Shown: positions 37,686 to 46,701, counted from the first letter of the stretch. The stretch: 64,000 bases of DNA from Nocardia vulneris (GCF_001613425.1 NZ_BDCI01000035.1:124001-188000), one strand, 5' to 3'. Notes: generated by a model not told the origin, from the sequence alone. Numbers and translations: made by a program.

Positions 37686-40600
37686 TTACCAGGCGGTGTT
37701 GATGTGGCCTGGGGTCCAGGTGCCCCAGCGCCGGGTCTCATCGATCGTCACCTTCGCGGGCTGGGCGTTGGCGTCCAAGGGGAGGTACTGCTCGATCGAG
37801 CCCCAGTCGCGATCCCAGTCGTTGTTCAGGTAGGTGGGCAGCGCGCGGGCGGTGAAGAGGAGTTGGGTCCAGCCGAGCGGGCCGCCACCGTCGTGCGCCT
37901 GCCAGAGGTTGGTGATGGTGGCGCCGTTGCGGTCCGGCAGGATGCGATAGACCGGGAGCTCGGCGACGCCCGCATAGGTGGGCGCCAGGTTCTGACAGGG
38001 GAAGTTCATGCCGACCTCCCAGTCCAGCAGGACCGGCGTCTGCGAACCCACCACGGCCGTCATGGTTTTCAGCTGCGGCACCCGCGGCGGGGTCACCGCC
38101 AGCCACTGGTCCTTGCCGAGATCCTTGTCACTGGCGACGATCCGGACGACGTCGGCGTCCGCGGGCAGCCGGTCGAACGGCACCCGCACATTGCGCCACG
38201 ACGGCGACGGCCCGATATCGATCGGATCGACACTGCCCAGGGTGACCGCCGTGCCGTCGGCCGCAGACCGCCCGTACTCGACGCGCAGCTCCTGGCCGGG
38301 GTGCACGATGCCGTCGCTGTCCACATGCCGGATCCGGCCCGCCACCGAGAGCGCGATGATCGGGCCGCGACTTCCGTTGCTGTCCCGCGGAAGTCGATAC
38401 CAGCCGCTGGTCAGCTCGGCGGGCACCTGCGCGCCGTCGCGGTAGCTGCCCAGCACCGGAATGGCCGCCGGATCCAGACCGAACGGCAGCGGGACATTGC
38501 TGCCGTTGATCCCGGCGCCCGAGGTGCCGGTCTCCGAGCCCGGCGATTTCGCCCCCGCCTTCGGATCGGCGGTATCGCCGGAATCGGCGCTGGTGACGGA
38601 ATTCGCTTTGCCCGTGGTGGATTCGACCTCGTCGGAGGTGAGGTCGGTCGCCACCCCGTTCGGGGTGAAACCGGTGGTCGCCGGGCCGGCCAGCGCCGTC
38701 GCGGCCGAACCGGTCAGCGGGCTGAGCACCGACGCGTTCGGATCGGTCTCGATCAGCACCTGATCGGCCAGGCCGCAGCCGCCGGAAACCGCCGAGGACA
38801 GGTTCGACTGCGCGAGCGAATACGACGGATATTGCGCCACAGCCGCTTTCGCGAACGACAGCACCTCGAACAGCACCATGGCCGCCGCGACCACGGCGAG
38901 TACGGGCACGCGCGCGATCCGGCCGGGCAACGAGTCCGGCCGCGGCCCGGTTTCCGGGCGAATGTGGAACCACGCCGCGAGCACCAGGGCGAGCACCGAA
39001 AGCCCCGCGGCAAAGCTCGACAGGCCGAAGCCCGCGAAGGTCGGCGGCTTGTCCCACCACGGAATGCCCCATGCCGACACATACCAATAGCCGTTCGCAC
39101 CAACGAAAGTCAGCGCCAGCGCGAAGAAGATCGCGGCGGCGAACAGCGCCCGGTTCCGCAGCGGACGCATGACCCGCGGGCTGATCGCGACCGCGGTGAG
39201 CGCCGCGACACAGGCGGCCAGGCCGGCGAAGACGCCGAACTGGTGGGTCCACTTGGTCGGCGAGAACATCAGGAACACCATCGCCGCGAAGGTGATGCCG
39301 ATGAGCCTGCGCGACGGACCGACCGCGGTGCCCGGGATGTGCCCGCCCCGGCGCAGCATCGTGACGACACACGCCACCAAACCGAGCAGCAGCACGAACA
39401 TGCCGAACCGCCTGGTCAGCCAGCCGTCGGCATTGATCTGCAGCAGGTACTGGTAGCGCAGGAACTCGAAGAACCAGGATTCGCCGGGGCCGATCCGGCC
39501 GTGCACGTAGAACATCTCGCGGGCACCGGCCAGCGTCCGGTCCGCGAAGACGACCGTCAGCACCACCGCGCCGGCCGCCAGCCCGGGCAGCAGCAGCGCG
39601 AGATAACCGGACTTCTTCGCCCGCTGCACGAGCACCGCGGTCATCGTGCGCGCGCCGGCCGCGAGCGCGCCGAGGCAGATCAATCCGGACGGCGCGGCGG
39701 TCAGGGTGAACGCCGCGACGATGATCGCCAGGGCGTACGGCAGCAGCCTGCGGGTCGCGACGGCCCGCTCGACCGAGGCCCAGGTGAGGATCACGCCAAG
39801 CGCCACAAAGGGTTCCGCGCGCAGGCCGTTGTTGTAGGGCATCCAGAACGCGAGGAACACCAGCGCGCTGGTCCAGACCACGATCCGGTCGGCGCGCAGC
39901 GCGACGCCCAGGCGCGGCAGGATCTCGCGGCTGATCACCCACCAGGTGAGGACGCCGACGAGCAAGGTGGGCAGTCGAACCCAGGGACTCACCGACGACA
40001 CCCGGGCGAGCAGCGAGATCATGTCGGTGTAGGGCGTGTAGAACGGCCCCTCGTCGACGCTGAACCAGCGGTAATAGTTCGACATGAAGCCCGAACTCTG
40101 CGAGGCGCGGGCCATCCCGAGGATGTAACCGTCGTCAGAGGTGTTGGCGCCGATGAAGTGCCACACCAGCAGCGTGGCGAACACCAGGTAGTCCGGCGGC
40201 CGCAGCCGCCACCACCGGGTGGGCAGGAAGCGTCGCGACGCGCGGCCGTCGGTGCTGTCCAAGCGATACAGCGCGACCAGGGCCACCACCGTGGCCAACG
40301 CCGCCAGCCCGATCGCGATGCGCTTCAGGACCGTCGGCGAGGACGAAAACCGGGAATCCACTTGGACATTCACGTGCAGGCCGGCGGGCGCCGCACCGGT
40401 CAGCTCGCTGAACACGCCCACCACCTGCGGGCGGATATCGCCGCCGAACTCCTTGCCCGGATCGGCGAGGCCCTGCACCGACACGGTGGTCCGCTGCGTG
40501 TTCATCTCGATCGCGAGCGCACAGGACCCGGTGCGGACCGCGCTCAGCGACGACGACCACAGCAGCGTGTTGCGCGAGACCACGTCCACCCGGCCCGGCC

Positions 40601-40991
40601 GGTCCGCGGTGTCGGCCACGACCTTGACGACGAAGCCGTAGCGTTCCAGATCCGGGGACTGCCGCGGAATCGTCGACAGCACAACGCCACCCGTGTCGGC
40701 GAGCGCGTCGAACGCGGCGCACGGGATCTCGGCGGACAGGTCCATCGGCGCGTAGGTGATCAGCGGCGCGGTCACCGAGGTCACCGCCGCGGCCTGCGGC
40801 CACGACACACTCGCCTGATCCTGTTGCACCGGAAGGAAAGGCAGCGACACCGCGGCGAGCACCGCGATGAGACCGCTGACGATCGCGAGCAATCGCAGGC
40901 GCCGGGCGCCATTCGTGCCGCGCGGTTCTTGCTGGTCTCCATGCTGTGCCGAGGGTCGAGGAGATTCGCGCACAGCGTCAGAGACAGTCAC
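37686..40991 (-). CDS. emb: Emb-type arabinosyltransferase (arabinogalactan/lipoarabinomannan)
   Basis: A membrane GT-C arabinosyltransferase of 1101 aa, the family that polymerises arabinan from decaprenyl-phosphoarabinose and is the ethambutol target in mycobacteria. An N-terminal helix is followed by an extracytoplasmic domain, the catalytic-loop acidic motif GANTSDDGY, the RLPTLLVGVLTWWVISREILPRLG segment and about 13 helices in all. A large C-terminal carbohydrate-binding-like domain starts after a linker of unusual A/G/S/T/D-rich sequence. The GTG at 40991 is chosen. Only one emb gene lies here; whether it is EmbA, B or C type is not certain. Confidence 0.92.
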   Translation of the reverse strand: MTVSDAVRESPRPSAQHGDQQEPRGTNGARRLRLLAIVSGLIAVLAAVSLPFLPVQQDQASVSWPQAAAVTSVTAPLITYAPMDLSAEIPCAAFDALADTGGVVLSTIPRQSPDLERYGFVVKVVADTADRPGRVDVVSRNTLLWSSSLSAVRTGSCALAIEMNTQRTTVSVQGLADPGKEFGGDIRPQVVGVFSELTGAAPAGLHVNVQVDSRFSSSPTVLKRIAIGLAALATVVALVALYRLDSTDGRASRRFLPTRWWRLRPPDYLVFATLLVWHFIGANTSDDGYILGMARASQSSGFMSNYYRWFSVDEGPFYTPYTDMISLLARVSSVSPWVRLPTLLVGVLTWWVISREILPRLGVALRADRIVVWTSALVFLAFWMPYNNGLRAEPFVALGVILTWASVERAVATRRLLPYALAIIVAAFTLTAAPSGLICLGALAAGARTMTAVLVQRAKKSGYLALLLPGLAAGAVVLTVVFADRTLAGAREMFYVHGRIGPGESWFFEFLRYQYLLQINADGWLTRRFGMFVLLLGLVACVVTMLRRGGHIPGTAVGPSRRLIGITFAAMVFLMFSPTKWTHQFGVFAGLAACVAALTAVAISPRVMRPLRNRALFAAAIFFALALTFVGANGYWYVSAWGIPWWDKPPTFAGFGLSSFAAGLSVLALVLAAWFHIRPETGPRPDSLPGRIARVPVLAVVAAAMVLFEVLSFAKAAVAQYPSYSLAQSNLSSAVSGGCGLADQVLIETDPNASVLSPLTGSAATALAGPATTGFTPNGVATDLTSDEVESTTGKANSVTSADSGDTADPKAGAKSPGSETGTSGAGINGSNVPLPFGLDPAAIPVLGSYRDGAQVPAELTSGWYRLPRDSNGSRGPIIALSVAGRIRHVDSDGIVHPGQELRVEYGRSAADGTAVTLGSVDPIDIGPSPSWRNVRVPFDRLPADADVVRIVASDKDLGKDQWLAVTPPRVPQLKTMTAVVGSQTPVLLDWEVGMNFPCQNLAPTYAGVAELPVYRILPDRNGATITNLWQAHDGGGPLGWTQLLFTARALPTYLNNDWDRDWGSIEQYLPLDANAQPAKVTIDETRRWGTWTPGHINTAW

Positions 40992-41124
40992 GACGGTGCA
41001 TGCTAGCGCGAAAACATCGGACGACACAGAGTGCCAGGTACATGCGTCCGAATCGCGCACGCGGTGGTTGGCATCCCACCGCGCCGCGGCCGGCCATGCG
41101 GAGCCGACCGCGACGGCCGCGGTA

Positions 41125-41622
41125 CTAGCTGCAGGCCACGGACTGCTGACCGAGGTTGGTCAGCATGGCGCAGGCCCACGCCTTCTGGATCTTCCACTTG
41201 CCGTTCTCCGCGACAAATGGCACGTCGACAATATTCTCCTGGCCATTGAGGACGACTTTGGCCTTGGCGTTGACGCTGTCGCCGAAGGCTGTCACATCGG
41301 TTACCTCGACATTGACATTGGCGCCCTTGGCCGCCTCGGCGAGACGGTTCGGCAGTTCCGGGTCGGCCTCCGCACCCTGCACGCCGTCCAGCTTCTCCGC
41401 GTTCGGCACCGACGGGTCGAGCGCCCGCTGCAACTGGGCGTTCAACTCGACCGGAGTCGGGACCGGCGGCAGGTTCGCGCTCGCCGTCGCCGACGCCTTG
41501 GCGCTGGTCGAGGTCTTGGCGGCCGGCTTGCTGTCCTTGTCGTCGCTGCACGCGGTCATGCCGAGCGCCGCGACGACAGCCAAACCGGCGATCGCGATGC
41601 GTCCAGTCTTACGAAGCTTCAA
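41125..41622 (-). CDS. MTB12/CFP-2-like lipoprotein
   Basis: A 165-residue lipoprotein. The TTG start at 41622 has AAGGA seven bases upstream, giving MKLRKTGR and a lipobox GMTACSD. A charged S/T/A/K-rich linker leads to a domain with VPTPVELNAQLQRALDPSVPNAEKLDGV, which resembles the low-molecular-weight antigen MTB12 (Rv2376c) as I recall it. The domain ends in WKIQKAWACAMLTNLG, with C-terminal cysteines that could pair. Function is unknown. It is transcribed ahead of the emb gene across a 133-base gap, and its own upstream gap (41623-41819) shows no gene. Confidence 0.8.
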   Translation of the reverse strand: MKLRKTGRIAIAGLAVVAALGMTACSDDKDSKPAAKTSTSAKASATASANLPPVPTPVELNAQLQRALDPSVPNAEKLDGVQGAEADPELPNRLAEAAKGANVNVEVTDVTAFGDSVNAKAKVVLNGQENIVDVPFVAENGKWKIQKAWACAMLTNLGQQSVACS

Positions 41623-41819
41623 CTGCTCGTCCTTTGCGTTCGAGTAGGTCCGTGTCATGTTCCACCGATGGCAGCCTCCACCCGAACCGGCGGCGCTGCA
41701 CGAGCTCCCAGGCTACCGGCACAGCGGAGCACCGCGTGGATCCACACGGGACGGACTGATGTCGTCGGCAGCGAACGTACGCGTCGCGCTCGGCGATGTC
41801 GAGCCGTTCACCACCGATC

Positions 41820-43253
41820 TCACTGCAGACTGCGCAACGGATCGGCTCTGGTCAGATCCGCGTCATCCGCGGCGAAGGTGCGGGCCGGGCCGGGACCGGT
41901 GGAGCGGGTCTCGAATCGCACGGTCACCACGCCGTAGCCGCCGCCCTGCACCCAGCCGTGGCCGTACTCGGGATGCTCGACGTCCATGCCGCGATGCCAG
42001 ATCGGGACCGACGGCGTGGGCTCGGCGGTCGCGATATCGGGCAGCAGCTGCGCCGGGACGAGTCCGGTCGCCGCGGGCGCCGACCCGTCCGCGGTCCAGC
42101 CCTCGTCCTCGGCGGCCGTGCTGTGCTCGGCGATGGGCGCCTGGTCCAGTTCGGGGAACAACGATTCCTGCCGCACCGTGGACAGCCCGCCGTAGCCCAC
42201 CCCGACCAGCCGGATCGGGCCGAGTTCGGCCGGATCGATCGCCGAGCGCTGCGCCGCGGTGGACAGCGTGGTGAGGTCCTCGGTGGCATACGGCAGGGTG
42301 AACGAGCGGGTCACGATGCTCATATCGGACTTCTTCAGCTTGAGCACCACGGTGCGGGCCGCTCGACCGTCTTTGCCCAGCCTGCGGTGCGCGGCCGCCG
42401 CCATCGCCTCGATCGCGGGACGCAACTGCGCAAGCGTGACGATATCGGTCTCGTAGGTGGTCTCGGCACTGATCTGTTTGGCCTCGGCCCGCTCCGCGAC
42501 CGGGCGATCGTCGACCCCGCGGGCCAGCCGGTGCAGCGCCGCACCGACGCTGCCGCCGAGAATCGACACCGCCTCCGATTCCGGCAGCGCGGCGAACGCG
42601 CCGACCGTCTCGATACCGAGTGAGCGCAGCTTGTGCTCGGCGACCGGGCCGATCCCCCACAGTTTGCGGACCGGCAGCGCGGCCAGCATCTGCTGCTGTT
42701 CGTCCGGCGACACCACCCGGATCCCATCGGGTTTGGCGAGACCGGAGGCGATCTTGGCGAGCTGTTTGCCGGTGCCCGCACCCACCGACGCGGTGAGCCC
42801 GGTGCGTTCGCGCACCGCCGCGCGCAACTGCTCGCAGAACTCGTGCACCTGCGCCACCGTGGCGCCGGCCAGTTCGGCGGGCTCGCCGAAGGCCTCGTCG
42901 AACGACAGCGTCTCCAGCACCGGGATGCGACTGCGCAGGGTGTCGAACACCTGCCCGCTCAGCACGCCGTACACCGCGCCGCGCGGCGGCACCACCACCG
43001 CGGTGACGCCGACCAGCCTGCGCGCCTGATGCATCGGCATCGCGGACCGCGCGCCGTAGACCCGTGCCTCGTAGCTGGCGCCCGCGACCACGCCGCGCCC
43101 GCCCGTGCCGCCGACGAGCACCGGCCTGCCGCGCAACGTGGGACGGGTCAGCTGCTCGACCGACGCGAAGAACGCGTCCATATCGATGTGCAGCACCCAC
43201 CGCCGAGCGGTACTGAGCGCATCGGCGCGCTCGGCCGGATGCTGTGCGCTCAC
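41820..43253 (-). CDS. dinB: DNA polymerase IV (Y-family, DinB1/DinX-like)
   Basis: A translesion polymerase of 477 aa. The catalytic motifs are [12 protein letters not shown] and SFDEAF, followed by the helix-hairpin-helix region ([16 protein letters not shown]) and the little-finger domain. A beta-clamp-binding motif QESLF lies after it. A C-terminal tail ([21 protein letters not shown]) is also found in mycobacterial DinX-type proteins. GTG 43253 is used because the upstream frame would overlap a short ORF. No SOS box is visible near the start. Confidence 0.93.
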   Translation of the reverse strand: MSAQHPAERADALSTARRWVLHIDMDAFFASVEQLTRPTLRGRPVLVGGTGGRGVVAGASYEARVYGARSAMPMHQARRLVGVTAVVVPPRGAVYGVLSGQVFDTLRSRIPVLETLSFDEAFGEPAELAGATVAQVHEFCEQLRAAVRERTGLTASVGAGTGKQLAKIASGLAKPDGIRVVSPDEQQQMLAALPVRKLWGIGPVAEHKLRSLGIETVGAFAALPESEAVSILGGSVGAALHRLARGVDDRPVAERAEAKQISAETTYETDIVTLAQLRPAIEAMAAAAHRRLGKDGRAARTVVLKLKKSDMSIVTRSFTLPYATEDLTTLSTAAQRSAIDPAELGPIRLVGVGYGGLSTVRQESLFPELDQAPIAEHSTAAEDEGWTADGSAPAATGLVPAQLLPDIATAEPTPSVPIWHRGMDVEHPEYGHGWVQGGGYGVVTVRFETRSTGPGPARTFAADDADLTRADPLRSLQ

Positions 43254-43387
43254 CGGGGTTTCGCCGAAGGTTTCCTCGCCTCGGGTATCCCGGCGGCCAG
43301 CACCGCCGCGCACATCGCCCTGGCGCGCAGGGCCAGCGGCTCGAGTTGCCCGGGAATCTGCGTGGCCGTCGCCTTGTCCGTACTCAC
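43250..43387 (-). CDS. Possible 45-residue ORF coupled to dinB
   Basis: A GTG-started frame of 45 codons whose TGA overlaps the dinB GTG by 3 bases. Its third codon positions are largely G/C and its helical middle part reads [19 protein letters not shown]. No clear ribosome binding site is seen and no family is recognised. It may be a real small protein, a coupling leader peptide or a chance frame. The remaining 43388-43643 shows no further gene. Confidence 0.35.
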   Translation of the reverse strand: MSTDKATATQIPGQLEPLALRARAMCAAVLAAGIPEARKPSAKPR

Positions 43388-43643
43388 GGCTCGAAATCTA
43401 CGCCCGCCCACCGACAACTCCGGGCAGGCGCCGACGCTGTCAGGTCACTGTGCGCTAGCCATTGGTTTCCTGTAGAGATCCGCGCCCGGACCCGGACCGC
43501 ACCCGTACGCGCGGCAACCGGTCTACAAGGCCGTGACCTGCGTATATGCCGCCGAATCCGGGGTACTACACGGTCTCGGTGAACATTCGGCGAAGCGCGG
43601 GGACCGCCGTTGCCGCACCGCGTGATGTGTGATGATCGGACCC

Positions 43644-44531
43644 ATGAAGATCCGCAAGGCCGTCATCCCGGCCGCCGGTATCGGTTCCCGGCTCCTCCCG
43701 CTGACCAAGGCCATCCCGAAGGAGATGCTGCCGGTCGGCGACAAGCCGGTCATCGAGCACACGGTCCGCGAGTTGGTCTCCTCCGGCATCACCGACATCA
43801 CCATCGTGGTCAGCAGCGGAAAGTCGCTGATCCAGGACCACTTCCGGCCGAACCCGGCCCTGGTGGCGCAGTTACGCGCGGACGGCAAGACCGCCTACGC
43901 GGACGCGGTCGAAGAGGTCGGCGAGCTGTCCCGGCTCGGCCATATCACCTACCTGGATCAGCACGGTCCATACGGCAACGGCACCCCGGTGCTCAACGCG
44001 GCGCGCAATCTGGGCGACGAGCCGATGCTGGTGCTGTGGCCGGACGACGTGTTCGTCGCCGATGTGCCGCGCGCCCAGCAGCTGATCAACGCCTACGAGC
44101 AGACCGGCGCGCCGGTGCTCGCCCTGATGCCGATGGACCCGACCGAATCGCAGCGCTACGGCGTCCCGGTGGTCGCCGACGATCAGGGTCACGGGTTGCT
44201 GCGCATCACCGGCCTGCGCGAGAAGCCCAAGCCCGAGGACGCGCCCTCCAACTACGCCGCGATCGGCGGCTACGTGGTGACCCCCGGCGTCATCGAGGAA
44301 CTGCGCACCCAGACCCGCGCCTGGTACGAACACCGCACCGGCGAGGTCTATCTCACCGACGCGATCAACGTGCACGCGGCCGACAACCCCGTCTACGGCC
44401 AGGTCATCCGCGGCCGCTGGTACGACACCGGCAACCCGGCCGACTACCTCGTCGCCCAGTTCGCCTCCGCACTGGCCAACCCCCAGTACGGACCCCTACT
44501 GCGCACCCTCGCCGAGGACACCGCGAGCTAG
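43644..44531 (+). CDS. galU: UTP-glucose-1-phosphate uridylyltransferase-like nucleotidyltransferase
   Basis: A 295-residue sugar-phosphate nucleotidyltransferase. It has the activator region VIPAAGIGSRLLPLTKAIPKEMLPV, a variant of the usual GLGTR reading, and the VEKP-like GLREKPKPEDAP. The C-terminal VIRGRWYDTGNPADYL is as in GalU. It should make UDP-glucose from UTP and glucose-1-phosphate. ATG 43644 is preceded by GATCGGACCC without a strong ribosome binding site. The function is likely, but paralogues with other sugars exist. Confidence 0.88.
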   Translation: MKIRKAVIPAAGIGSRLLPLTKAIPKEMLPVGDKPVIEHTVRELVSSGITDITIVVSSGKSLIQDHFRPNPALVAQLRADGKTAYADAVEEVGELSRLGHITYLDQHGPYGNGTPVLNAARNLGDEPMLVLWPDDVFVADVPRAQQLINAYEQTGAPVLALMPMDPTESQRYGVPVVADDQGHGLLRITGLREKPKPEDAPSNYAAIGGYVVTPGVIEELRTQTRAWYEHRTGEVYLTDAINVHAADNPVYGQVIRGRWYDTGNPADYLVAQFASALANPQYGPLLRTLAEDTAS

Positions 44532-44550
44532 TCCCCTCACACACAGCCGT

Positions 44551-44575
44551 GCGCATCCGCGGTTCGCGGATGCGC
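44551..44575 (+). terminator. Hairpin after galU
   Basis: A perfect 11-bp stem, GCGCATCCGCG (44551-44561) and CGCGGATGCGC (44565-44575), with a 3-base loop, 19 bases after the galU stop. It also lies between convergent genes. Confidence 0.65.
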
Positions 44576-44597
44576 GCACCGGCAGCGCCGAGCCGGG

Positions 44598-45101
44598 TCA
44601 GAAGCGGCGGATGGCGTAGATGTCGAATTGGCGCAGCGGGCTGAGGCCTACGGGCACGCCCCAGTCATAGGCGTTGAAGATCTGACCGAAGCCGGCGTAG
44701 ATGCCGACGTGGGAGCCGTCGGTGTTGAGGACGACCACGTCGCCCGGGGAGAGGGCGAAGAACGGGACGGGTGCGCCGGCTCGGGCCTGCTCCCAGGTGG
44801 TCCGGGGAATGGTGACGCCGACCTGGCGGAACGCCCATTGCACGAGGCCGGAGCAGTCCCAGGTGAACGGGCCGGTGCCGCCCCATTCATAGGGCTTCCC
44901 GGTCTGCGAGACCGCGGCGGCCAGCGCACCTACCCCGTGCGAGCTGGGCAGCGGGATCGCCGCGGAGCCGGAAGCCGAGAGGGATTCGGCGCTACCGGTG
45001 GCACTACCGGTGTCCGACCAGCCGGGACCGGCCAGGATCAGGGTCGCGGCGGTCGCCAGGAGAAATCCGACAGCGATGCGGCGCAAGGGTTTTCTGTTCA
45101 C
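44598..45101 (-). CDS. Secreted NlpC/P60 peptidoglycan peptidase
   Basis: A 167-residue exported protein. The signal peptide (RRIAVGFLLATAATLILAGPGWS) is followed by an S/G/A-rich linker and the NlpC/P60 domain. The catalytic Cys is in DCSGLVQWAF, and the His in GSHVGIYAGFGQ. It should cleave peptidoglycan stem peptides in the wall. GTG 45101 has AAGGGA about eight bases upstream, and the longer upstream frame is unlikely. The 278-base gap behind it holds a Crp-like palindrome at 45348-45363. Confidence 0.9.
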   Translation of the reverse strand: MNRKPLRRIAVGFLLATAATLILAGPGWSDTGSATGSAESLSASGSAAIPLPSSHGVGALAAAVSQTGKPYEWGGTGPFTWDCSGLVQWAFRQVGVTIPRTTWEQARAGAPVPFFALSPGDVVVLNTDGSHVGIYAGFGQIFNAYDWGVPVGLSPLRQFDIYAIRRF

Positions 45102-45347
45102 GTGCTCGTCCCTTCCGGCGACCCGGCGGGCGGGCCACCATCCGGCGGTCCCGGTCGACGCCAGGTCGAGCAGCGCCATCCAGCAGGAGCCGCAGCCGCC
45201 GCACCGGACCTCCGGCGCAGCGCGTTTCAGGTAGGACAATCCACGAACTCACTGCCGTCCCAGAAGTACCCCTCCGCAACAGCAGCACCATCATCGATTC
45301 TGCCGCGAGGCCTGGACCTGCGATGACAGTTCAGCAAATCTACAGCA

Positions 45348-45363
45348 TGTGATCTACATCACG
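45348..45363. promoter_or_regulatory. Crp-like palindromic site
   Basis: The sequence TGTGATCTACATCACG matches the TGTGA-N6-TCACA consensus of Crp-family regulators in nine of ten arm positions. It lies about 250 bases upstream of the NlpC/P60 start and next to the end of the TetR gene. In M. tuberculosis the Crp homologue Rv3676 regulates rpfA, a cell-wall-acting gene, so a link is possible but unproven. Confidence 0.35.
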
Positions 45364-45379
45364 CGAGAGCGACACGCCC

Positions 45380-46030
45380 TCACCGGTCTTGCGACTCGGC
45401 CAGGGCGGCCCGCACCAACCCCTTCGCCGCCCAGCACATCGTCTCGGTGGCCGCTGCCGGATCCAGGCCACAGGTGTCGCGAGTGGAGACGAGCGCCTCG
45501 ACACCGAACACCAGCGTCACCGCGTGCACCAGCCGCTCCAGCCGCTCGGGTGAGAGCCGGTCCGACAGCGGGGCCAACGCCGTGCGCGCCATCTCCAGCC
45601 GGGTCACGCCGCGGACCGGAACCCGTTCCGCCTCAGGCACATCCACCTGATTGAACCAGCGATCCAGGGTCGCGCGCAGCACCCCGCGCCACACCACCTC
45701 GTTCTCGAACTGGAACCCGCTGACCTCGCGCACCACCCGCTCGATGCGAGCCTCGGCATCCTCGGGCAGCTCCTCGAAGAAGTCCGGGTAGCGCCCGAGG
45801 AAGCCGGCCTGCCGGGTGGCCATGTCCGACCACAGCGACTGCGGGTTCGGAAAGTACCGATACGCGGTCGCGGTCGATACCTTCGCCGCCTCGGCGACCT
45901 CGGCGATGGAGGGCGAGTGGCCGTTGCGCGCGAGTTCCAGCGCGGCCTCGAGCAGCGCCTCGCGGGTGCGCATCTTCTGATTCTTCGCGCGGTCACTCTT
46001 GAGAATCTCATCTCGCCGTGAGAAAGTCAT
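45380..46030 (-). CDS. TetR-family transcriptional regulator
   Basis: A 216-residue regulator. The helix-turn-helix lies at about residues 24-68 (LLEAALELARNGHSPSIAEVAEAAKVSTATAYRYFP). The C-terminal ligand domain is helical and unassigned. ATG 46030 falls inside the palindrome GTGAGA-N6-TCTCAC (46018-46035). Either the transcript is nearly leaderless or the true start is a later Met, for example residue 20 (45973). It is divergent from the SnoaL-like gene, which is its probable target. Confidence 0.88.
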   Translation of the reverse strand: MTFSRRDEILKSDRAKNQKMRTREALLEAALELARNGHSPSIAEVAEAAKVSTATAYRYFPNPQSLWSDMATRQAGFLGRYPDFFEELPEDAEARIERVVREVSGFQFENEVVWRGVLRATLDRWFNQVDVPEAERVPVRGVTRLEMARTALAPLSDRLSPERLERLVHAVTLVFGVEALVSTRDTCGLDPAAATETMCWAAKGLVRAALAESQDR

Positions 46031-46059
46031 CTCACCACGATAGCAGATTCTCACTTTCT
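46018..46059. promoter_or_regulatory. Probable TetR operator region
   Basis: A palindrome GTGAGA (46018-46023) N6 TCTCAC (46030-46035) is followed by a further TTCTCAC (46048-46054) half-site. AGAAAGT (46021-46027) also pairs with ACTTTCT (46053-46059). It lies between two divergent genes and overlaps the regulator start. Confidence 0.55.
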
Positions 46060-46072
46060 GGAGGGCACGGGC

Positions 46073-46489
46073 ATGACACGTGAAGAGATGGATGAGCTGT
46101 TCGAGCGGCATTGCGCGGCCGAGGCCGCCAACGACGTCGACGCGATCATGGACACGCTCGCCGCGGACGTCGAGCACGACGCGGTCGGCGATCCGCAGGG
46201 CATCCTGCGCGAACCGGCGGCGATCGCCGAGCGCTACCGGGCGCTGTTCGCCGCGATCAAGGAAGACAAGATGGAAAGCGTCCACCGCTACTACGGCGAG
46301 GACTTCTTCGTCGACGAATCCCATTGGTACGGCAGGGCCACCGGTGAGTTCATGGGCATCCCCGGCGGCAACCGGGCCATCGATTTCCGGATCCTGCACG
46401 TCTGCGAGATCCGCGGCGACAAGATCAGCCGGGAGAACGTCTGGCTGGACACGGCCGCGATCATGCAGCAGTTGATGGCGCCCGCCTGA
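46073..46489 (+). CDS. SnoaL-like (NTF2-fold) protein
   Basis: A 138-residue protein with the SnoaL/NTF2-like cone fold: helical start MDELFERHCAAEAANDVDAIMDTLAADVEHDAVGDPQ, then beta strands. The middle segment MESVHRYYGEDFFVDESHWYG has hydrophobic-pocket aromatics, and FRILHVCEIRGDKISRENVW closes the sheet. ATG 46073 has GGAGGG about eight bases upstream. It probably binds or converts a small hydrophobic ligand. It is regulated by the divergent TetR gene and is coupled by TGATG to a downstream short ORF. Confidence 0.87.
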   Translation: MTREEMDELFERHCAAEAANDVDAIMDTLAADVEHDAVGDPQGILREPAAIAERYRALFAAIKEDKMESVHRYYGEDFFVDESHWYGRATGEFMGIPGGNRAIDFRILHVCEIRGDKISRENVWLDTAAIMQQLMAPA

Positions 46490-46650
46490 TGGGCGCGTAC
46501 AAGGCGGTCACGACCCACTACGAACGTCGCGACGAGCGCCACGACGAGCAGACCTTCCCGGTCTCCCCGCTGGACAACCACGCCCCCGTGCCACTGCGCC
46601 GCCCGGGCCGCGGCGCGAAGGGCCGCGCCGGACAGCACCGGACGAGCTGA
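46489..46650 (+). CDS. Short ORF coupled to the SnoaL-like gene (53 aa)
   Basis: A 53-residue frame that starts at the TGATG junction of the SnoaL-like gene. Its protein is charged and has a His/Arg/Asp-rich N-terminal part, then a basic G/R-rich tail. Third positions are strongly G/C-rich, as in real genes here. It ends just before the terminator hairpin. No family is recognised. Its own ribosome binding site is not evident, so translation would depend on coupling. Confidence 0.55.
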   Translation: MGAYKAVTTHYERRDERHDEQTFPVSPLDNHAPVPLRRPGRGAKGRAGQHRTS

Positions 46651-46655
46651 CGGCA

Positions 46656-46690
46656 CGGCAGGACAGGACGGTGCCGGTCCTGTCCTGCCG
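46656..46690. terminator. Hairpin between convergent genes (SnoaL-like operon and ileS)
   Basis: A perfect 14-bp stem, CGGCAGGACAGGAC (46656-46669) and GTCCTGTCCTGCCG (46677-46690), with a 7-base loop, 12 bases before the ileS stop on the other strand. Confidence 0.7.
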
Positions 46691-46701
46691 CGATGACCGG
46701 C

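Noticed and set aside
37704-41006. An 1100-codon open frame opposite the emb gene
   Set aside because: Complementary to the arabinosyltransferase gene and compositionally biased (R, H, G, D).
41657-42274. A 205-codon plus-strand frame upstream of dinB's 3' end
   Set aside because: It covers the non-coding gap 41657-41819 and the complement of dinB; the protein is R/P/S-rich without signals.
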